A stretch of 30,860 nt of DNA from a virus: positions 1 through 30,860 of the IMG/VR virus record IMGVR_UViG_3300026518_000041. One strand, 5' to 3'. The position numbers and the translations under genes were made by a program. Below are positions 1 to 5,145 of this stretch, piece by piece. How positions within the stretch are numbered: position 1 is the stretch's first letter; the number at the start of each line of letters is the position of its first letter. The notes beneath the pieces are model-generated. The model saw only the letters and a list, made by a program, of their open reading frames with translations, searched no databases and was not told where the DNA came from.

Positions 1-2
1 CT

Positions 3-185
3 TATAAAGAGTTAGCTGAGGCGATAGGGTATGGAGAAGATGCAGTAAAGAAAGCTGCTGCATCAGGTACAGTAAGTGTACCAATGCTAAAGGCTATTGA
101 ACTTGTAAAGAAAAACAAAGAACTAGAAAAAGAAATAAATGACACTAGTTTACTGAAGGATATGCTCAAAAAGTTTATAAATTAG
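3..185 (+). CDS. Small HTH regulator, partial (5' end missing)
   Basis: The reading frame is open from the window edge to TAG at 183-185 and gives the last 60 residues. It begins YKELAEAIGYGEDAVKKAAA, a helix-turn-helix of the kind found in small phage regulators, followed by a charged C-terminal helix (KNKELEKEI). The layout resembles the minus-strand regulator at 28246-28467: an HTH, then a short Lys/Glu-rich helix likely used for dimerisation. Its stop codon overlaps a perfect palindrome (184-200), which could be an operator it or a partner recognises. It precedes a Rha-type regulator and a 77-aa gene, the same order as in the right-hand module. The exact family cannot be named from the fragment. 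Its role as a DNA-binding regulator is inferred. Confidence 0.6.
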   Translation, partial: YKELAEAIGYGEDAVKKAAASGTVSVPMLKAIELVKKNKELEKEINDTSLLKDMLKKFIN

Positions 186-200
186 TGTATATAATACACT
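184..200. promoter_or_regulatory. Palindromic operator candidate, upstream copy
   Basis: Perfect inverted repeat AGTGTAT-ATA-ATACACT, 17 bases, starting inside the stop codon of the HTH gene. It has the same outer form (AGTG-N9-CACT) as a second palindrome at 280-296. The two lie on either side of the promoter at 240-269, which suggests a regulator-binding pair. Confidence 0.5.
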
Positions 201-239
201 GACTTATAAACAAAAATACTACAATATACACAAATACCA

Positions 240-269
240 TTGACAATATACTATTAATTACACTATAAT
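240..269 (+). promoter_or_regulatory. Sigma-70 type promoter for the left control module
   Basis: A consensus -35 TTGACA (240-245) and a perfect -10 TATAAT (264-269) are separated by 18 bases. It would transcribe the 45-aa ORF, the Rha-type gene and the 77-aa gene. Palindromes at 184-200 and 280-296 flank it, so it is probably repressible. Confidence 0.75.
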
Positions 270-279
270 TCTTTTTAAG

Positions 280-296
280 AGTGCATCTGTTGCACT
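280..296. promoter_or_regulatory. Palindromic operator candidate, downstream copy
   Basis: Inverted repeat AGTGCA-tctgt-TGCACT, 17 bases, starting 10 bases after the -10 box and therefore at or just past the transcription start. It shares AGTG-N9-CACT with 184-200. An RNA hairpin in the leader is the alternative reading. Confidence 0.45.
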
Positions 297-319
297 TAAA
301 TCACAAAAAGGATTACAAA

Positions 320-457
320 ATGAACAAACTCGCACAATTTGCACAATCACACGGATTTAAAACAGCACTTTTCAGCACCTTTGTACTCGTCTGGGATAAT
401 GACAGCACCATAGCAGTCACTACTGCCTCGGCTCTTAGAGAATGGATGGGGTACTAA
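320..457 (+). CDS. Small protein, 45 aa, unknown
   Basis: ATG at 320 follows an AAAAAGGA-type ribosome site and the frame runs to TAA at 455-457, one base before the ATG of the Rha-type gene. The product, starting MNKLAQFAQSHGF, has a short aromatic and hydrophobic middle (FSTFVLVWD) and no recognisable domain. The tight spacing to the next gene and the promoter 50 bases upstream support a real gene. It might be a leader peptide or a small regulator. No equivalent is seen in the right-hand copy of the module. Confidence 0.5.
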   Translation: MNKLAQFAQSHGFKTALFSTFVLVWDNDSTIAVTTASALREWMGY

Positions 458-458
458 G

Positions 459-1160
459 ATGCAAGAACTTATACACATAAACAATACAGATGTGGTTTTC
501 AGATTAGATGATGGGCAGGTTTTTACTGACAGTTTAAATATTGCCTCTGTATTTAAAAAAAGACATCACCATGTAGTGAGAGATATTCAGAAGTTCCCTA
601 AAGATGATTTTAGCGAAACCAATTTTGGTTTGGCCTCTTATTTGGACGCTCAAGGAAAGTCAAGACCAATGTACAACATCACCAGAGACGGCTTCTCGAT
701 GCTCGTCATGGGTTTCACTGGACAAAACGCTTACAAGTGGAAAGTACAGTTCATAGAGGCGTTCAATCTCATGGAGCAGAAGTTACGAGGTACACACGCA
801 CAGCCAATGCTTGCCCAGAGCATACACGAAGAGCTGCACGAACTCAAAGAGGGCTTTGCAGAGCTAAGAGCAGAGCGTGAAGAGGTGCAGTATCAGCTAC
901 GCAAGAGTACCAACGCCATGAAACGGCTTGATTTTGCACTGGAGAACATGCCGATGGACACCTATCAACTGGCACACATACGCAAAGTAGTAGGTATGAG
1001 AGGCAAAGAGCTTGCAGAAGCTAACGGCGTGGCACTCACTACAGCCACACCTACCATCTACAGAGCACTCAACCAGAAGTTTAATGTTTACACCTACACT
1101 GAGATAAAAAGAGAGCACTACGAAGCGTGCCTTGAGTTTATCCAATACGTGACACTGTAA
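459..1160 (+). CDS. Rha family phage regulatory protein
   Basis: 233 aa. Residues about 18-108 match the Rha family: a DNA-binding-like start (ASVFKKRHHHVVRDIQKF), then NFGLASYLDAQGKSRPMYNI, TRDGFSMLVMGFTG and an AFNLMEQK helix. Rha proteins are phage regulators, first known from P22/phi-80-like phages, that interfere with phage growth or act as antirepressors. A coiled-coil linker (about 115-150) leads to a C-terminal domain (about 165-233, QLAHIRKVVGMRGKELAEANG...) that also ends the antirepressor at 27328-28065 (QLKVLRQEATDQGRILANKIG...). The two are therefore domain-swapped relatives with different N-termini. The gene sits in a promoter-operator module and is followed 9 bases later by the 77-aa gene. 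An antirepressor role is inferred. Confidence 0.8.
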   Translation: MQELIHINNTDVVFRLDDGQVFTDSLNIASVFKKRHHHVVRDIQKFPKDDFSETNFGLASYLDAQGKSRPMYNITRDGFSMLVMGFTGQNAYKWKVQFIEAFNLMEQKLRGTHAQPMLAQSIHEELHELKEGFAELRAEREEVQYQLRKSTNAMKRLDFALENMPMDTYQLAHIRKVVGMRGKELAEANGVALTTATPTIYRALNQKFNVYTYTEIKREHYEACLEFIQYVTL

Positions 1161-1169
1161 GGACCTAGT

Positions 1170-1403
1170 ATGAAAACATTAACAAAAGATGAGATCATGC
1201 AGATAGAAGAGGAGTTTAGACGCAACAACGAAGACGCAGACCTTACCGCCTACACAGAGTGGCTGCACAAGCTACCACAGCCACGTCTTACTAGACTCAT
1301 GAAGGCAACAGCCATAAGTGACGACTTGGTAGAGGTGTATGCCTATTTCTTAGAGGTGTGCCTAGAAGTGTTTAGGCTTGACAAGACAAAGGCGAGAGCC
1401 TAA
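1170..1403 (+). CDS. 77-aa conserved protein, left copy
   Basis: ATG at 1170, 9 bases after the Rha-type gene. The product is a small, probably all-helical acidic/basic protein without a domain I recognise. A near-copy is encoded on the minus strand at 27085-27318: the last 50 or so residues are identical while the first third differs at several positions. In both places it is the last gene of an HTH-antirepressor module, so it likely works with the antirepressor, perhaps as a partner or modulator; this is inference. The 3' half of the gene and 5 bases past the stop form the near-identical inverted repeat listed separately. Confidence 0.7.
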   Translation: MKTLTKDEIMQIEEEFRRNNEDADLTAYTEWLHKLPQPRLTRLMKATAISDDLVEVYAYFLEVCLEVFRLDKTKARA

Positions 1404-1408
1404 GTCTT
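1293..1408 (+). repeat. Long inverted repeat, left arm (116 bp)
   Basis: These 116 bases recur as the reverse complement at 27080-27195 with a single mismatch by direct comparison (GCC versus GCG in one Ala codon). The repeat covers the 3' half of the 77-aa gene, its stop codon and 5 further bases. Upstream of it the two genes diverge clearly, so identity stops sharply, as expected of recent gene conversion or duplication limited to this part. Confidence 0.95.
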
Positions 1409-1572
1409 GTCAAATGCCCTCTAAAACCTTTTTAACACTCCTACATTACCCAAGACACACCAAACCCCTTTAAAATCCATCCTACCCCACAAAGAAACCC
1501 AACAAACAACAAATACACCAACTACCAAACCACACAACCCACCCCCCAAAAACGCCGCCCCCTCTTTTGCGA

Positions 1573-1600
1573 TTTTTTTTAGCCTATGGCTAGGAAAAAA
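1573..1600. terminator. Possible weak bidirectional terminator
   Basis: A run of eight T is followed by AGCC-TAT-GGCT (or CCTA-TGGC-TAGG) and then AAAAAA. The stem is only four base pairs, but T and A runs flank it in a way that would suit termination from either strand, 170 bases after the 77-aa gene. Low confidence because of the short stem. Confidence 0.25.
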
Positions 1601-2154
1601 GGCAAGTAATGATGAAGTTTTGTTTTTTAGTATTGTTTTGGTGGGTGTGCCTTGTTTTTTTTTGGAATTAGGATTTTTTAGGACGTGGTCGGCTTTGGTT
1701 TTGGGTTTGGTTGGTGATGTGGTGAGTGGTTGCCCTGGTATGTGGTGGGTTCGATTTTTTAGAGCGTCGAAAGTAAGAAAACCCATGCAGATTTAAGAGC
1801 GTTGGTTATTACAACCGTAGGTCTAAAGTGATGTATGTCCGATGTGGTGGGGCTTTGCTTGTTTAAATGTTTGCCACTTGGAAGTTTTTTAGCAGTAAAA
1901 AAAGGTGAAAACCCCAGGCAAAGTACCCACCTACGTTCTATAGCCCACACACAAAACAGAACACCACTCCAATAACTTTTGACACAAAGACCACTCGCTT
2001 TGGTTGGTGGTAGTGATAGGTTTGTTTTTTGAGACACGGGGGGGGTGATTCCCCATCCGCCTTTTACTGTGGTGACTGCCTCTATGCAAACAAAGGTACA
2101 TTTGAGAATATGTCCACATAGGTGACAGGTGCTAAAAATATAAAAAATAAATTT

Positions 2155-2226
2155 ATGGTTTTAGGTGAAAATGGAGTGAGATATACTAAAAAAATCGCGA
2201 AAGGGGGGGTGGAGGATCTTGTCTAA
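2155..2226 (+). pseudogene. Possible fragment resembling part of the replication protein
   Basis: A 23-codon frame ends in YTKKIAKGGVEDLV. It matches YLSKKIAKDGAEIF, about residues 225-240 of the initiator encoded at 2561-3487, and the shared DNA word (AAAAAAATCGCGAAAG then a G run) is at 2188 and 3246. A third, minus-strand copy (1551-1580) reads LKKIAKEGAAFL. This could be a scrap of a duplicated replication gene or a non-coding DNA word that happens to read alike. Confidence 0.25.
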
Positions 2227-2251
2227 ATTTTTAAATATATATCATTTACTC

Positions 2252-2297
2252 TTGATTAGTATATCAAAAATGGGTATAATATGGGAATTTGATATAC
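2252..2297 (+). promoter_or_regulatory. Early promoter with operator half-sites
   Basis: TTGATT (2252-2257) and TATAAT (2275-2280) with a 17-base spacer. GTATATC (2259-2265) lies in the spacer and its inverse GATATAC (2291-2297) just downstream; these resemble the arms of the operators near 28500 and 29290 (TATATC/GATATA). The promoter drives the Cro-like gene and the replication genes and is likely the main lytic promoter, under control of the CI-like repressor. Confidence 0.65.
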
Positions 2298-2310
2298 AAA
2301 AGGAGTGTTT

Positions 2311-2571
2311 ATGTATAAAGAGACACCACTAAATGGAAAAGCACCTATTATTGTTCGGCTTAAAAATCATTACCATGTAAAAACTAGAGTGTTGTTGGCT
2401 AGAAAACTAGGAGTTGCACTAGGCACATACGATAATTGGATGGCTAGAAATCGAATACCAGAAGCACATCTACTCAGGATAGCAGAAGAAGAAAATCTAA
2501 ACTGGAAGTGGCTAATGACAGGACTTGGCGAGAAGTTTAGATCTAGCGAAGAAGAACACGATGAGCGATAA
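2311..2571 (+). CDS. Cro-like HTH regulator
   Basis: 86 aa from ATG 2311. That start is chosen because AGGAG (2301-2305) lies at correct spacing, whereas an in-frame GTG at 2305 overlaps the ribosome site. Residues about 9-80 form a CI-type HTH domain: RLKNHYHVKTRVLLARKLGV, then GTYDNWMARNRIP as recognition helix, then a region ending WKWLMTGLGEKF. The repressor at 28823-29239 has GTYDNWMARDHIP in the same place and DWLITGEGEKY after it, so both probably read the same operators. As first gene of the early operon and with nothing after the HTH domain, it fits a Cro role: turning down repressor or early transcription. Its stop overlaps the start of the replication gene. Confidence 0.75.
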   Translation: MYKETPLNGKAPIIVRLKNHYHVKTRVLLARKLGVALGTYDNWMARNRIPEAHLLRIAEEENLNWKWLMTGLGEKFRSSEEEHDER

Positions 2572-3487
2572 TAAACTGTTAAACTCTGCCTTTTTTGTGC
2601 AGATGGATGATAGGGTGCTGCGACTTAATATTCCAATGGGGCAAAAGGTCATGTGTGGTACCATTATTGGACTTAGTAGAGAAAAGGGTTTTTGTTGGGC
2701 TGGAGATGAAGTTATTGCTAATCTGCTCTATACTTCTGAGAATTCTGTACGCAATACAATCTCTCAGCTATACAAGGCTACTTACGTAAAAAATATTGGA
2801 AGTAGAAGCGCTAGAAAGCTTGTATTTGTGGGAGACCAAAAAGAGGTCAAAAACCATTTGACCCTACAATCTCAAAATGAGAAACAAGGTGAAGTTAAAT
2901 CTCAAAACGAGATTTTTAAATCTCAAAACGAGATTTATACATACATTATATATAAATACAAGTTAAAAGAGGGTCAAAATGAGAATTTGACCTTGACTGA
3001 ATTTTATACCCTTACCTTTGAATTTTTTTGGAAACACTTTCCCAAACGGGTAAAAAAACAAGAAGCCTTGACACTTTTCAAGAAGATAGGATTAGATGAT
3101 CTGGATGTTCTTCTTGGTACGCTGCCTGCTATCAAAAACTACCACAATAAAAATAACCATCCTGAGAACGCTTTTATACCTGATTGTCCTCATCCTACAA
3201 CTTTTATCCGTGGTAAACGTTGGGAAGATGATGTCTATTTGAGTAAAAAAATCGCGAAAGATGGGGCGGAGATTTTTGTGGACTATGAGATGGAGCGGTG
3301 TGTGCAGAAGTTTGTGGCGTTGAGTGATGGGGATGAAGCAGTGCTTAGTGAAGAAGATAATGCTGTGCTTAGGTTGCTCGGTATGAGTGTGGATGATGCG
3401 GTGGATGAGATACAGTACTACAATGTTGAGAAGCTTAGAAAACGCATCGCGACTGTGTGGGGCAAAGTGACAAAGGCTGTGGCATGA
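2561..3487 (+). CDS. Phage replication initiator, lambda O-like architecture
   Basis: 308 aa from ATG 2561 (MSDNKLLNSAFF), overlapping the previous gene by 11 bases. An N-terminal winged-helix-like domain (about 1-90; LSREKGFCWAGDEVIANLL, TSENSVRNTISQLYKA) resembles phage and plasmid initiator DNA-binding domains. The linker (about 100-145) contains repeated SQNE motifs encoded by palindromic DNA repeats. The C-terminal domain (about 150-225; FEFFWKHFPKRVKKQEALTL ... HPTTFIRGKRWEDD) matches the conserved end of phage O-type and DnaT-like replication proteins, which recruit or load helicase. A DnaB-like helicase follows in the same operon (5142-6503), giving a matched initiator-helicase pair. 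The lambda O comparison rests on domain order and the internal repeats, not on close sequence identity. Confidence 0.75.
   Translation: MSDNKLLNSAFFVQMDDRVLRLNIPMGQKVMCGTIIGLSREKGFCWAGDEVIANLLYTSENSVRNTISQLYKATYVKNIGSRSARKLVFVGDQKEVKNHLTLQSQNEKQGEVKSQNEIFKSQNEIYTYIIYKYKLKEGQNENLTLTEFYTLTFEFFWKHFPKRVKKQEALTLFKKIGLDDLDVLLGTLPAIKNYHNKNNHPENAFIPDCPHPTTFIRGKRWEDDVYLSKKIAKDGAEIFVDYEMERCVQKFVALSDGDEAVLSEEDNAVLRLLGMSVDDAVDEIQYYNVEKLRKRIATVWGKVTKAVA
2867..2988 (+). repeat. Palindromic iterons with adjacent AT-rich stretch (probable origin)
   Basis: AAATCTCAAAACGAGATTT occurs exactly twice, at 2897-2915 and 2918-2936, 21 bases apart. Each unit is a perfect 7-bp inverted repeat around AAAAC. A degenerate copy is at 2867-2885 (ATCTCAAAATGAGA) and a half-like copy at 2972-2988 (GGTCAAAATGAGAATTT). 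Between the last two, 2934-2966 is almost purely A/T. Repeats plus an AT-rich unwinding region inside the initiator gene, between its DNA-binding and helicase-loading halves, is the lambda ori arrangement. Confidence 0.7.
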
Positions 3488-3669
3488 GAATGACGACAAA
3501 GGTAAAAGTGCCAGAGGTTGATGTGGTACAGGCTCGGAGAATACTGAAAGCTGCGAAAGAATACCCTGAGACTAAAGCGAAGATGGAAACATTGATAGAG
3601 GGGGCTTTGCATAGTAAAGACTTAGTCTCAAAAGACGAAGCGTTGAGAATGTTGAGGATGATGCTGTGA
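3484..3669 (+). CDS. Small protein, 61 aa, unknown
   Basis: ATG 3484 overlaps the stop of the initiator gene (ATGA). The sequence MRMTTKVKVPEVDVVQARRI... is a short basic start followed by amphipathic helices rich in Lys, Glu, Leu and Met, ending ALRMLRMML. No domain is recognised. It lies between the initiator and a small membrane protein with overlapping stop and start codons on both sides, so it is translationally coupled and probably an early accessory factor. Confidence 0.6.
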   Translation: MRMTTKVKVPEVDVVQARRILKAAKEYPETKAKMETLIEGALHSKDLVSKDEALRMLRMML

Positions 3670-3890
3670 GTCAGAGTAAACGTATGAGCTTCTATGAAGC
3701 TTTGACCAATACAGTTCTGGGTGTGGTGATAGGGTTTTGCATCGTGTACTTTGTGCTGCCGTTTATAGGTGTGTGTGTCTCTGTAGAACAGGCGTTAAGT
3801 ACCAACGCTATGTTTGTTGTTGCTTCTACTGCTCGTGGGTATGTGGTGAGACGTGGGTTTGTTTGGTTGGGTGAGGTGTGGGGTAAATGA
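3666..3890 (+). CDS. Small membrane protein, DUF7220-like
   Basis: Start GTG 3666 in a GTGA overlap with the preceding stop; ATG 3684 is a possible later start. About 74 aa with one strong membrane segment (VLGVVIGFCIVYFVLPFIGV) and a second amphipathic or membrane stretch (NAMFVVASTARGYVVRRGF). The pattern of a TNTV start, a first membrane helix ending in PFIG, then the Ser/Ala-Arg-x-Tyr-x-x-Arg-Arg ending is that of small phage inner-membrane proteins grouped as DUF7220. Function is unknown in that family. Confidence 0.55.
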   Translation: MSQSKRMSFYEALTNTVLGVVIGFCIVYFVLPFIGVCVSVEQALSTNAMFVVASTARGYVVRRGFVWLGEVWGK

Positions 3891-4699
3891 ATCTATTTCA
3901 AAATAAAAATATATATATTGCTTCATTAAGTTTTGGCAAGGATTCTATGGCAATGGTAGATTTATTGTTAAGACACAAAAAACCGCTTGATTATATTGTT
4001 TTTAATGACACTATGTATGAGTTTCCATTTATGTATGAGTACGCTGAAAAAGTTAAAAAGTATATTTTTGATAGGTATGGTAAAGATATTGTTGTTACTA
4101 GACCTAAGGCAACCTTTGAACAATGGGCTTTAGGTGTTGCGACAAAAGGAAAAAGAGAAGGGAAAATTAGAGGGATTCCACTGCTTTACTCTAAGGATGC
4201 TCAGTGTTTTTGGAGAAGAGAAAGCAAGACTAAGCCTTATGATTTATGGATAAAAGATAATTTAAAAGGTGATTCTTATATTAAATACATTGGATTTACT
4301 ACAGATGAGATAGAAAAAAGACGATTAAATGAAGATAATGTGATTTATCCTCTTGTTGAATACTTTGATATGTCTGAAAAGGATTGTTTTGAATATTTAA
4401 GAGAAAGAGAGTTGGAAAACCCACTGTATAGGTTTTTTGAAAGAACGGGCTGCATGATGTGCCCCGCACAAAGCGACTATGCATGGTTTATGGTTTTCTC
4501 TCATTTTTTTGAGACATGGAAATGGATGGCAAAGATAGAAATGATGTTAATCGATCTTATTAAAAGAGGATATGAGGTTATTAACCCTTATTGGTTTAGT
4601 GGACACAGAACAATAAAAGATATGGAAAAACTATTTAAAAGCATAGATTCTAAGGATTTAGATACTTCATATATCAAGGATTGTATGTGTGTAATTTAA
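3887..4699 (+). CDS. Phosphoadenosine phosphosulfate reductase-like PP-loop protein
   Basis: 270 aa, ATGA overlap with the preceding gene. The PP-loop is SFGKDS at residues 15-20, which binds the phosphates of ATP or an adenylated substrate in the PAPS reductase / ATP pyrophosphatase superfamily. Further family features are TMYEFPFMYEYAEKV, a Cys near residue 107 (DAQCFWRRESKTKP), IGFTTDEIEKRR and a CxxC at Cys189/Cys192 (GCMMCPAQ), suggesting a metal or Fe-S site. Many phages carry such proteins near replication and methylation genes; a role in DNA or nucleotide modification is often proposed and unproven. The gene is visibly more AT-rich than its neighbours, so it may be a recent arrival. 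Sulfate assimilation is unlikely without other pathway genes. Confidence 0.75.
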   Translation: MNLFQNKNIYIASLSFGKDSMAMVDLLLRHKKPLDYIVFNDTMYEFPFMYEYAEKVKKYIFDRYGKDIVVTRPKATFEQWALGVATKGKREGKIRGIPLLYSKDAQCFWRRESKTKPYDLWIKDNLKGDSYIKYIGFTTDEIEKRRLNEDNVIYPLVEYFDMSEKDCFEYLRERELENPLYRFFERTGCMMCPAQSDYAWFMVFSHFFETWKWMAKIEMMLIDLIKRGYEVINPYWFSGHRTIKDMEKLFKSIDSKDLDTSYIKDCMCVI

Positions 4700-5145
4700 A
4701 ACTAGCCACCCTCTTTTCAGGTATAGGAGCACCGGAGCAGGCGGCTTTTATGGTGTATGACTCTGTGGAGCTAGAAAAACGACTTAAAGATGTGCTTGAA
4801 GAGAGTGTGGATGATAAATACTATGTGGGAAGTTATTTTAGAGGAGATGATGTGAGAGTTAAAAATTTGATTTTGAAGTTTGGCTTTAGGTCTTTGGTTG
4901 GGGTGTGTGAGTCTAAGGGTTGGGCGTTGCCTTTGGCTAAAGAACTGCTGGATTGTCCTGAAGAGGTGGAGCATGAGGTGGTTTGGGTGGCTGATGTGCC
5001 TAGTAGGTATGATGACTATACAACCCATGCAATGGTTTTGAATATGAAAACAAAGAGGCTGGAGCTTGTGAACAAAAACTTTATGATGCACGCGGTGGTG
5101 TTGGTGAAGCCTACGGTGTGTAAGAAGTGTGGGGCGTTGGTATGA
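4687..5145 (+). pseudogene. Cytosine-5 DNA methyltransferase remnant
   Basis: A frame starting at GTG 4687 (TTG 4681 also possible) begins LKLATLFSGIGAPEQA, the canonical motif I (SAM-binding) start of Dcm-type methyltransferases. It jumps directly to ELEKRLKDVLEESVDDKYYV, which resembles a segment normally found far downstream between the catalytic and C-terminal motifs. Motif IV (PCQ, catalytic Cys), ENV and the other core motifs are absent, and 153 aa is well below the usual 300-400. The rest (to KPTVCKKCGALV) is unrecognised. It overlaps the end of the PAPS-reductase-like gene and the start of the helicase gene. Reading: an in-frame internal deletion left a non-catalytic remnant. Alternatively only the first 16 residues are remnant and a small unrelated gene starts at ATG 4750. 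Confidence 0.6.

Larger units (their letters stand above)
1404..2251. other. Gene-poor region with alternating strand composition
   Basis: No convincing gene. From about 1410 to 1560 the + strand is rich in A and C and nearly lacks G; from about 1610 to 1870 it is rich in G and T and poor in C; about 1890-1990 is A/C-rich again. Minus-strand frames at 1421-1786 and 1931-2119 are open but have skewed, low-complexity translations and no start signal. Other items are a short hairpin with flanking T and A runs (1573-1600), a G8 tract (2038-2045) whose reverse complement reads AATCACCCCCCCC like the late elements, and a 23-codon remnant-like frame (2155-2226). The stretch may be a replication or control region, or decayed genes. 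Confidence 0.5.

Noticed and set aside
1751-1760. GGTTCGATT resembling a tRNA T-loop
   Set aside because: No matching acceptor, D or anticodon arms around it; a chance match in G/T-rich DNA.
1421-1786. 121-codon open frame on the minus strand
   Set aside because: Translation follows the skewed base composition (runs of Gly/Val/Trp, then Lys/Thr/Pro), there is no ribosome site, and it lies in the composition-flip region. Only the KKIAKEGAAF stretch is notable, and it is treated as part of the repeated DNA word.
1931-2119. 62-codon minus-strand frame
   Set aside because: No start signal, odd composition and overlap with other equally open frames; no support as a gene.
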